Assembly: GCA_029718625.1 (NCBI GenBank)
Contig: CM056380.1
Coordinates: forward strand, 102,696,479 to 102,760,478
Source: Synaphobranchus kaupii
Lineage: Eukaryota > Chordata > Actinopteri > Anguilliformes > Synaphobranchidae
Reading direction: 5' to 3'
DNA length: 64,000 nucleotides
Shown here: positions 12,201-24,200 of the stretch, piece by piece
How positions within the stretch are numbered: the first letter of the stretch is position 1
Layout of the letters: each line of letters begins with the position of its first letter
Program-made: the position numbers and the translations under genes
Notes under the pieces: model-generated
Told to the model about the DNA's origin: nothing
Databases searched by the model: none
What the model saw: only the letters and a program-made list of their open reading frames with translations

Positions 12201-15200
12201 GTGATGTATATAACCAGCCATCTGCACCGCTAATGTACCAGGTAGAGTCCCCGTCAACACTGTTAGGTAGATTCATTTTGATTTTTTTAAGGCTGAATTC
12301 TCGTTGTGCGTGTCTCTAGGCATCCTTAATCGAGTGCCGAACATATGCATGTACGCCTGTGCCATAATCAAACTGGAACAATTGTCAGGTGCGCTGAAGG
12401 ATACTGTACATTAGGAGAGATGATGCCTGCATAAATAAACAAGCTTCAATTAAATAAACCAGCTTGCACTGTTATATGCAGGTACATGATTGTACACTGT
12501 GCCTATTTTTTATTTTTTTTTACAGAATCCACTAAGATCATAGTTCCGCCCATGAACATGGACGCCACCGTGGGGGAGAGCATCGTCCTGCCATGTGAAG
12601 TTTCAAAAGACCCTTCCCTGGACCCCACCTTCAAGTGGTTCTTCAACGGGAAATTGATTGATTTCAACAGACAGGATCATTTTGAAATGATCGGAGGAGT
12701 ACGTATTGGAAAAGGCACTTGGAACGCGTCGTCGCGCGCGCACACACACACGCAACGCTCCACTCGACAGTCAAGTGCACACAGTTTTCGTGATTAAACG
12801 GTAGACTCAGGCACAGTGCAGAGTCTGAGGGAGATGGACTGCCATTAAGTCTCACGTCTGTGCGTGACGCCCAGGATAAATCACCTGACAGCCGCATGAA
12901 CAGAGAAGCACACACTCGCTTGATTGCAGGATTTATTTCCTCGTCTGCTGAACACACAATGACCTGCTGGAACTATCTACACAGGACTGACAGTGTCAGC
13001 CCTTGCACATCATCGTAGGAGCAGTTAAAATTCCGGGAGTGGTTTGGCTGAGAATCAGAAGGAGTGGAGGAAAATCAGTATTGCCGTTCCACCGGTGCTT
13101 CACTGCTCCACTGGCTCCGGGAGACATTGGATGTTGTTACTGGGAGCAAGATGAGAATCAGCTTCTGGGCCGGCGCCGATAAGAACAAGCCCAAGACCCA
13201 GTTCAGACAGAAAGGAACAGTCCATTCCAGCTTAGGGTTTCAAGTCTGAATAGAATTTACATCATCCTGACGCAACCTGAATGATGTGCTTTTCAGTCCT
13301 TTTTTGAAGACCCTGGTGCTAAAAGTACTGAAGTCACATTTTTAGACAATTCAAGTTGAGCATAGAAACATGTTGTATTTATTTATCTAAGTCCACCCAA
13401 AAATATGTATGCAATTGCCTAAGCAATTGCATAAAAACAGCTTTTAATGGCTGATTTTATGCATCAATGATATTTTTGGATTAGATTTTCTCAAAATAGA
13501 CATTTTGTGACTTCAGTACTTTTAGCACCAGGGTCTTCAATTAATATTTAAGTGATCACGTAAATGATTTACAAATCGTCTGTTTCAGTCAGGAAATCTG
13601 CTTCTGGACAGCATTATTCACGGTGACATTCACTAAAAACCGCCGTGTCCTTTGCTGGCAGGGTCCTGCTGGAGATCTGATGGTCAGGAACATCCAGCTG
13701 AAACACGCGGGGAAGTACGTCTGCATGGTCCATACCATGGTAGACAGTGTGTCGGCTGGAGCTGACTTGATTGTAAGAGGTATGTTTTTGCGGCAGTCGG
13801 ACATTTTTTTTACCCCTGCTTTAAAGCTTTATTGCCACATTAATAGAGTCAGAAATTAGAAAGCCACACCATTTTTCTGCTTTCATTGCTTTATCTGGAA
13901 ATAGCAGGCCGCTCCACGGTGTGAAATAATGACCGCACGAGTATCTGAAATCAATGCATTAATCCTGCTCTTCTTGTTCCTTGGAATTTATTGTATTTCC
14001 ATCATCCGTTGAAGGGCCTCATGTTCACCTTTTGAATATTAAGTGTTTCTTCCCTTTGTGGCTGGAAATGTCTACTTTGCCGCGGCGCGTCTCTAACCTT
14101 GTTGTGCCCTATTGGCCGGCACAGCGGAGCTCTTCAAAGTCACTTCCCCTCTGTTTTCTCTCTGTCGCGCTCGGCCCACCAGGGCCTCCGGGGGCTCCAG
14201 AAGGCCTGGCGGTGGAGGAAATTACAGACACCACCGCTCGGATTTCCTGGGGTGCTGGAAGCGACAACCGCAGCCCGGTCACCGCGTACACCGTGCAGGC
14301 AAGGACCCCATTCTCCATTGGCTGGCAGGCAGTCAGAACAGGTACAGATAACCAATCAGAGCTGCTCTGTATTCCAGACCAGGAAATACTGACTTGAATT
14401 TAACCCTTTAAACACCAGTAAAAGAGATGGAAAAATCCAGGTTCAGAAAGTATAAGTCCTCCCCGGTATTTTTGTTCCAGTCCAGGATTTGCTAATTAGC
14501 ACAATTCTTCAGCCAGGAGGTAGGACTATTAGTGAAATCAGCTGGCTGAATTCATGGGTGGAAGAAACACATGGCAGGATTTTGACTTTCTGACCCTGGA
14601 TTTTCCACCTCTGAAATATTATGAACACAATACTCTTTCATCTGATTGTATGTTTTTGTTAGTATTTTGTTGAAAATAATTTTTTTCTCTTTCCCCAAAT
14701 TTAACTTTAAGGTGCAGGGCTCTACAGTGTTCCCATTTTAGGAGGATTTTTGCCAGAAAATTGATGTGTGCTGACTGAAAAAATAATTTAGGAGCACATC
14801 TACAAACTGGGATGCATTAGTGTGCTCCTAAATTTTTCAGCTCATTTTTCAGCACATGTGCTCTTTGGAAAAAATGTTAGCGTAGAGCCCTGAAGAAACA
14901 TTTTAAACACATTTGACCCAGGTGTACAATATATCATTGTTTAAATGAGACTAGTGTGATTGCTAGTGTGATTTAATTCCAGAATGGTGCACATGTTTTA
15001 TCTTTTAACAGGTAGTAGCAAGGGTACACAAACCAATAGAGGCTACAGTACATTAGTGTTTGAGGGAATAGAAAATAATTCACTTTCCCTCTGTGACTTC
15101 CACTCTAATCTTTTCTGCCCTCTGATAAGACCTGCCATATGGAGATAAATATATTTTTTAAAAGTGTAATCTAAGAAGCGGGATGCCGTGTTCCTGTATC

Positions 15201-18200
15201 TAATGCATTGTCTGTGTTTCTGAGAATGGGCTTGTATTTCAACTCAAATTCTTTAATCCTAGTTCCCGATTCTGTACCTGGACAGATGTTGCATGCGACT
15301 GTGGTAGATTTGAACCCCTGGGTGGATTATGAATTCAGAGTGGTCGCTGTAAACGGTGTGGGATTGGGAGAGCCCAGCCCATCCTCCAAGCAACTACGCA
15401 CTAAATCTGCAGGTACACATCTCCTCTCCTGAGAAACACATCTGTCTCCCTGATTAAATCTGATTTGATCTCTCTGTTCCCCTTGATGAATCTGCTCCGT
15501 GTGCCACACACGTTTAATAACTATTTTGCTGCCACTGTTTTGCGTCGTGTGCCCTACAAAACGAGTGGGCAGGCAAAATTGTGGCGGCAAAATAGTTAAT
15601 AAATGTGTGTGGCACACAGAGCAAATTAATTAGGTTATAGTTTTATTTTATTTTATTGTTTTTTTAACAATCAATGGCAACAGCTGCAAATCGTGTCTGT
15701 AATAAGGAGGTGATTATTTAATAAGGAAACCAAGGCAAACAGTAGTTCAAATCATTAATCCTCTGATTTTTGTGGTTTCAGTATGAATGGAAATTTAGTG
15801 ATCCTCATTTTTTTTTCCCCTGGTAATGAATATGCATAGACTGAGCACACCATAGTCTTTAAAGGTATAGATCCTGTTTGCCAGTCCTGTAGAAATGATT
15901 AATTCATGCTTACATCCACACAAACACTCGCACAAGGACCCACGCAGGCCATACGGCTGTGATTTGAAAGTGTCTATTTTAAGCCAGTTTGCCGTGCATG
16001 TGGCTCGATCTGCGGGTCCCGGGGGAGTGGGGTGTCAGCGGCGCCTTGCACATTGAGGCCACGCTGCATCACCTCTGAGGAAGCCCGCTATATCAGCTCT
16101 GCACCCGCTTCCGCTCCTGATACCCCAGACTCCGCTACCACGCCTATCAGCCTACCGCACATGAGCAATGAGGCGCTCTACAAAACCAGACATCCCTGCT
16201 GACCTGCTTTTAGAATTGGGTTTACCAGCACCCTCTAGAACTAGAAATGCTCTTGGCGTGGGTCCGCTCACGCAACGACAGGCATTTTTGTGTCCCGCCT
16301 ACCAGGAATTCTAAGTAGCGGGGTGGTACAGTTCCACCCAGTTCAGGTCTACTAAGGTTCCCATCCTCACCTGCACAGCTTTCTCTCCTTAAACAGTGCC
16401 CGAGGTCGCCCCGGCCAATGTAAGTGGAGGTGGAGGAAGCCGATGTGAGCTCGTCATTATGTGGGAGGTAAGAGGATCATGGGACTTATTAAAAAAAAAA
16501 AAAATCCTCATTGTGACAGCCTGTTTCTAAAGCAACATGAACGGAATTTCTGATGTTATTCTCCATGGTTACACGGTTTGAATCAGACGGCTGTAATTAA
16601 AGGAGAGCTCTGCCGCCTTTGCTGCTTGCCTTCTGAAAGGAAACCGGCTCTGTCCCCTGGCACACGACATGAACGTAGAGAAGCAGGAATGGCAAAAACT
16701 CAGCGTGCACAAATGTATCTCTTTGTTCGGTATAGGAGTGCGCATGTAGTAGAGCTGTCTCTCAGTGTTTAATTGGCATTCTTTTATTTATTGCATATTT
16801 TTTACATTATAGGTCTATATTCTGTAAAAAAAATAAAAAAAACCCGGACTGGTTTATGCTGGTTCAGGGGCCTTGTTTCATCCTGGGCACTCCTTGGGCG
16901 TGTACTAGTTGAGCCCTAATCAGCCTGGAATGATTAGTCCCTCAGCCTATCAGATGCTGTAACTAGGCAAACTATCCAGACTCAGGAAGCTGCAGGTAGA
17001 AGCGTTTGTCTTTGTGGAGGCAGGACATGCACATATTTCCTGTATGATACGTAACTCACTAACATGAGTTGGACATTCATATTTTATAAAATTTTCAGTT
17101 ACGCTGTTTCCGACATAGTTTAAGTTGCTGTGCTGTAAGGTTAGCATTGTAGTGGGTACGATCGCTAACTTGGTCAATATTAGGGGTGTCACGATACCGA
17201 TTCGAAATCGAAAATCGATCGAAATGAGCGTTCGATTTCGAACTTCGAAATCACAAGCTGGTTCGCGATTCTCCAAGTTATTTTTTTCTCTCCAACCCCG
17301 CCCCCCGCGCGCTCTTCTTAGCCTTTCATGTGATGGGTAAGATGTAAAAAAAAGTAGCCTACTTGGCCATCTCTAATGTAAGCGTTTCCGACAAAACGAA
17401 ACTTGACGCCTTCCACTGCATTTTGTTCGTCCACGCAGGCGTGCGTCCGAAGAAAAAAAAACAACGATATTTCAAAGAAGACACAGCTGCTAGTTAACGT
17501 TAGCTTACCGGTAGCCTGCATTACTTTTCGACACATGGCCACTGCCGGAGTCGGATATGGAGAAACAGAACTGCAAAATCCTCCTGCTTCCCTCAAGTCA
17601 CCGGTGTGGCAACAGTTTGCCTTCCCCGTGAGTTATATAAACAACGAACGCGTCATTGACAAAAAAACGACAGTTTGTCGGCTATGCTACACGCGAGTAC
17701 CATACGCCACCTCAGGCAACACGTCAAATATGGCAGGACACATTCGCAGGCATCACAAAGAAATAGATTTGACTGGGAAAAAAACATTGACACAGGCAAC
17801 TCTTCCATTCTCATTTAGAGCCAAGCTTCCACAAAATGCAACTTGTTTGTAGCATCAGACATGCGACCCTATTCGGTGGTGGAGAACGCTGGATTTAAGC
17901 ATTTAATGCAGAATTAATTGCCTTGACGACAATGTAAATGTAAATGACCGTTGTCAGGGCATAAAACCAATGTGTAAATTGTTAATAGCGTGGTAAATGT
18001 TTAACTGTTTATTATTCTAGAGTCTAGTTTTGATAAAGCTCTTAACTGTTTAGGTTTTTTTAAAATATTCTCATATTTTTGTTATTATTTATAATTGTTA
18101 TTATTCAAATAAAAGTTACTTATTGAGAAACAAGTATTTTTCTTTACAAATCAAGACTCGATAGTCTAACAATGGCATAGCCATTAGTTAGACTATAGTG

Positions 18201-21200
18201 CTGGAAAAAAAAATAGTGCTGGAAAAAAATCGAATCGTGACCTTAAAATCGAAAGTCAAATCGAATCACGGATTTGGAGAATCGTGACACCCCTAGTCAA
18301 TAATGTTATTATGTATGTAGCCGCTACCTAGATAGCTCTGTATCACTCCGTTATTTGCACTTAGTTTGTTATATCACATGCATAGTTGCAATTGTAATGA
18401 CCTGTGTATCACAGTACCTTATTTTGTATTGTTGTATTAGTACTACTGTGCTGACAGTGCTCTTATATCTTTACATGGTTACATTTAATTATGGCTTACA
18501 TGTCCTTGTGTTTATAGTCGTAGAACGCATCATCGTCATCTTCATCATCCTAAATAACACCATCTATGCTGTCATCAATGTTGTTGTCCTCGTTATTTTC
18601 ATTGACATGTGCACTTGGACCACACCGGTGTCTCGAGTGATACCCACAGCGACAGTTACTCCCCCTTAGCCAGTAGAGAGTGCACTTTTATATTTTCTCA
18701 ATGTAAATATTTTCTTTCTCTCTCTCTCTCTCTCTCTAAGCCTGTCTCAGAGGAGCTGCAGAATGGGGAGGGGTTTGGATATGTTGTAGCTTTTCGTCCT
18801 GTTGGCACGACAACATGGATTCAGTCTGTGGTGGCTTCAGCTGATGCGTCAACATACGTCTTTAAGAACGAAAGCATCCCGCCTCTTTCCCCCTTTGAGG
18901 TGAAAGTGGGTGTTTTCAACAATATGGGAGAAGGCCCTTTCAGTCATGTGACCACAGTCTACTCTGCTGAAGAAGGTTGGTTTAAGTTTTGTGTAACTTT
19001 TTTTGTTCTTTCCCACTTTAGAATAGCAGTCATAATTCCATAAATCCATAGAGTTCAATGGGATAATGAGTCAGTAGACCCCTTAAAGTGATCCATCCAT
19101 ATTTACTGCATATCTAGCAGCAGAGCGATGGTTTGAGGCTTGTTTGATACCTCAGACCCTTGACTAGTTGTGAAATGAGCTATATAAATAAATATTGATT
19201 TGATTTGATTTGATGACGTACAGCATAATTTACAGCTTAATCAGCCCCCCAATTCCCATAGAGATCCATTCAATTGTAGAGAGGTTATAGTATCACATGT
19301 AAGAGCAACAGAAAATAAGATATCAAGAGTCTTTTGATGTTGTTGAGTCATCGGCATCAGGACATCATAGCATGCAAAGGATATGCAACCAAATATTAAA
19401 TATGATGACTAAGTTTATGTTAATTTGTCTAATTACTTTTAGTCCCTTAAAATGTGTGTATAAAAAGGGCTACAATTGCTACACTGTTCACCCAATATGG
19501 ATGTAAAAACCCTCAAATGAATGCTGGAAGTCTGCACTTTAACCTCATAGTCACTGTTCCATTTCAAATCCAATGTTCTGGAGTACAGAGCCAAAAAAAC
19601 AAAAATTGTGTCACTGCCCGAATACTTTCCATCCCCACTGTATTAATAAAAGTTTGTAAATACTGACAGGATATTAAGAGATGAATCACAGCAAGTCACA
19701 CCTGCCAGAATTTGCTTCAACATTTTTTTCAAACAAATTTCTCTGGATGATTCCGATCATTATTCCCATTATAGTTGGCCTACTTTTATGACAATGTTTG
19801 TGAAGACATACAGTATTTGTTCGACACTGCAGAGTAATTTTCTTGTTTATCGTTGTCCTGCTCCTCCTCCTCCACTTTTTTCTTTCTGAATCTATGCACA
19901 TTTAATTAATCTCTTTTCTTTTTCCTGTTTATTTTTTCCGTTCCTGAGCTGTACTTTCTGAATTTGTCTTGGTCTCTGCTGTTTGGGCTTGCCATTGTTA
20001 CAGTTCCGAAACTGGAATGGACCCAAATGCAGGACTCTGAGACAGACTCGGGCAAAAACTCAGAAAGGAGTGAATTTAATAACAATGAGGACAAACAAGC
20101 AGGCAAACAGGGGAGCTGGGTGACGGTCAGGATACGTATAACAAGAGAGCAGGATAGATGATGGGGCAGGAACGAGCAGGAGCTGGGCAACAGACAGGAG
20201 GTCTAGATGCAGGATTGGCGAGTGCAGGTGGGCAGGAACGGGGGAAGCAGGCTGGACGGGCGAAACTGAAAGCAGACTGGACAAGTTAGGAACAAACAAA
20301 CAGAGGCCAAAAAACACGTCAAACACACAGCAGACTTGACGGAACGAACTGGCAACAAGACAAACAAAGAGGGCGATATAAATAAGGGGAGAAACAGGTG
20401 AATGGGAGATGAGTAATGAACCGGGCGTGAGGAATGTAAGCGAGAGTTAATCAGGTAATGAATGTGAGTGCGGAATGCGAGCGGGCGAGGCGAGTGATTG
20501 GCTGGAAGATAATGGGGAGCAAATGAGGAACTAAACAGGGAAACCACACCCAGTCTGCACAACACGGAGAGACAGACAAGGTAAACGGAAAAACATGACA
20601 TAAAACAAGAGGAATGGGGAAAACACGGAGAACGAAAGGAAGGTGGGCTGGAAGGGAACGGCGGATGTTACAGCCATTTTGCCAACAACTTTAAGCTAAT
20701 TTGAAAAATAACTAGCTGCAGGCTGCACGTACGCAGCGTAGGGGCGTAAGCCTAAAGCTACTTCCCACATAACGTCAACTTTCCAAAACGCTATTTAGGC
20801 GAAATGTATTTCTGCGTGTCTGGGTGTGCCTCACAAAGATATATAGGCTATTTCAGATACATTTAATTTAATAAAAAAGAAAAGAAATAGTTATTATTAA
20901 AATTAATTTCCCTTCTCACCGTGGGGCCCTGTGAAGGGCGGGGCCTGGTACAGTTGCATGGGTTGCCCCCCCACCCCCAAAAGACGGCCCTGTAGATCGA
21001 TACTCCACATGAGCCCCCCCCCCCCTTCCCTGGCAGATGTACTATCCAATGTCAATGTAATGTTTTCTACACCAAAACAGCTCGGTGAGTTTCAAAATGA
21101 ATATGGAATTGGAGACATTAAATTAGCCAAGGACTGTTTTAAACTTGTTAAATAGACATAAGATATGACTTCTATTGTGCTACTATTTTTTTTAAGCTGG

Positions 21201-24200
21201 AATTTTCTGTGCATCTCTGCTCTCTTATTTCTCTATAGAGCCTTCTGTAGCCCCTTCCTTGATTTGGGCACGGACCCTGTCTGCCTCTGAAATTGGTGTA
21301 TACTGGGAGCCTGTATCCTGGAAGTCCAGCAGTGGTAGAGTGCTTGGTTACGAGGTAGGGAAATGAAGGACAAGTATGTTGTAACTCACAAACCGGCTTT
21401 GCGCTGTTAGTGGGATTGACATTCCAAAGGGCAATATGTGTATTACGTGCAGCATGAACGGCTTAGAGAAAGGTGTCCGTAGTTGAGCAGTGTCGCCATG
21501 GTCAAATTTTCACAAAGCAACAGGAGAGCTCTTCAACAGGAGGGTGTGTTCACAGCTTAGTGTTGCTCCGAGATTCTTCGACCCAGTGGCTTCCTACAAG
21601 AAACTCATCTTTCAAATGTTGACATGCAAGCATCACAGCATCTAAGCAGCCTAGCCCCTCACCCCAGGCCTCAGGGCCTTATCCATTCTTTCATTAGCTC
21701 CGGATAATTTATAGTGTTTCCTGGTTCTGCAGTTTTATCGACACAAACCGTACAATCGTACGCAAGCCCACGGTGACTGATGGACTAATCAATGTAATTG
21801 ACTGTTGGAATTAAATCAAAACTGTGTGTTTTCGTACAGTACAGATTGCAGGAGCCCGACCATGAGATCAATGTCTCTGCTCCTGTCTCATCCTCTCTCC
21901 CAGGTACTTTACTGGGAGGAGGGAGAGGTGCGGAGCGGTGCAGGGACGCTCAGAGTCGCAGAGACCATGACCAAAATCACGGGCCTGAAGAGCAGCACTT
22001 CCTATTTTGTGGCGGTCAAGGCCCACAACAGCGCCGGCACTGGCCCGCCCAGCGCTCCGGTCAACGTCACCACCAAGAAGCCACGTGAGTCTGTTCTCGT
22101 TTGCAGGGCGACGCAGACCACGCCACAGGTTATTTCTGTTTGCGTTATTCTCGTGACTCACATCCGCGGGGTCTGGGCTGGGGGGCTCCAAACCCTGACT
22201 CCCCTGCCCCGAGCTGCTCTGATCCTCACCTCCAGAGCGAAACGCTTCACAGATTAATGTACCCACGGGAGGGATAGTCAGCTGGCGAGATTTAGATTGC
22301 TGGTGGTATTTTAATAGCGAGGTTTCAGCCTGTAGTTTGGTAATTATCTGATACCAACGAACGCGATGCTGAACAAAATAGAGCATTTAAGACCGTCACT
22401 GATAAGATGAATCTCTCCATCTCAGTGGAGTGTTTGCGAACTCATTTCTGCTAATAGACTGAGCAGGCAATTAAAGTTGTTCTAAAATGAATAGTCAGCA
22501 ATTAAGACCCGTTCTTAGGCTGAAGTTTTGTTTCTGAACGCACTGACATTGTGACATGGGATTCTTCCCCTACTGTGACTTTTGCTTTTGAAAGAGGTTA
22601 TCATTTCAGCTTTGCTCTGCCATTTGTATAAAGTAATTAACTTACACACGCAGGTGTGTGTGCGTGCGTGTGCGTGCGTGTGTGTGTGTTTCATTTTCTC
22701 TGTGTGTGTGTATTCTGTGTATGGGATCACATGTAACTAACAGCATGGCATGTCATTTAACACTTATGTCCACTTATACGAAATAACAGAGAATTTAAGA
22801 GTATGTTTGAGTATACTTAAAAACCAACATGATTAGATATAAATTGGATTTATATGGAGTCAATAACATTGCTTATGATGGAGATACTAAAAAAAGAAGA
22901 GCAATTGAGAGATAGATTGAAAGTATTGATGGAATGTATTAAAGCACGAATCTCTGCGATTGGATATTTTTCAGCGCCAAGTCAACCACCGGGGAATATT
23001 GAGTGGAACTTGACAAACTCCAAGATCTTCTTGAATTGGGAGCACGTCAAGGCTATGGACAATGAGTCGGAAGTGATTGGGTACAAGGTGAGAGTTGCTT
23101 CCGTAAGGACGGATGTGAATATTTCTGTTGCTTGTTAGGATTTAGATTTTTTTGGTCGTGGGTAAAAAGTATTCAAAGTTTATTTTAAGAGCACATTTTT
23201 TTATTTATCGATGTGCTCAGCGTGATGTGCTAAGAAAAATTCTCCCATTATACCGGTTTAGTTCAAAGGTCATCTTGGTTAAGTCATGGTCAGTGAAGGG
23301 AGAAGGATGTCTATTCTCCCAGGATGCCGTTCTCCTGGTTGAGTGTCAGAATGCTAATTAGTTTTTCCTTCCCAGTTTCCCTGCCTCTAAAAGCTTGGAA
23401 GATCCTTTCTGGCAGTAGTTGCCCTCTGGCCAAAGACTTTTTCAGATGGCACATAAATTCACTGAAGCTATATTAGCAAATGTAGATCTATTTTTTTTCC
23501 ACAGACCTTGTGATCACAAATCAGGTTTCTTTACCTGACAAGGCCATGCAGTGTTAATAGCTTGGAAGATGATGTACTGCCTACTGTGTAGCACAAGCAG
23601 CGAGGAGCAGATAGAGTACGGCTGATAAAAAATAGATCCTACTTTCTTGTAAAGAATTAATTTTCTGCAGAGGTTTTTTTGGGTAATTTGAGCCAGCCCT
23701 TTCAGATGTATGTGCGTGGAGGCGAGGAAGCAGGTGGGCGCTTTCGATGCAGTTTCCCTCACTGCGCGATTTAAACCCGCTGCTTTGGAATGCCGCGGAG
23801 GCTACACAGGCACCTCTGATAATAATTTGCAATTCATATTATCTTTTTTTTTAAGCCTCTACAGAAAAGCTGGATCAATATCTGAAGATTCCAGTCCCAC
23901 AGTAAAAAGACAGAATACTTCATTTTGCAGATGGCCTTATCTGTTTGTATCCTAAACGCGTCTAATTTTGAGTTAAGCGTTCAAAAATGAATTGTTGTGT
24001 TCATATTTAGCGAATGCGGTATATTGCTGGTCTGAGTCCTTTGGAAGTGATACAGATGGCCGTTTGCCGATTAGGAAGTTGAATGTGTCTTTGAAGCAGA
24101 CAGGCACATACAGTTGGGGAAACGGTGAAATGGTACTTAGGTTATGGCCGCCCACATCAAAAGGCAGAATCTGTGAAAAAGAAACTTCCAGGCTGGAAAT

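Noticed and set aside
14099..14392. Alternative frames over the FN1 exon
   Set aside because: The real frame GPPGPPG...QAVRT fits contactin FN1 with correct phases. The other frames are shadows.
20060..20601. Minus-strand ORFs of 88-132 codons in the LTR region
   Set aside because: They lie in the non-coding pyrimidine-rich LTR and match no retroviral or retrotransposon protein.
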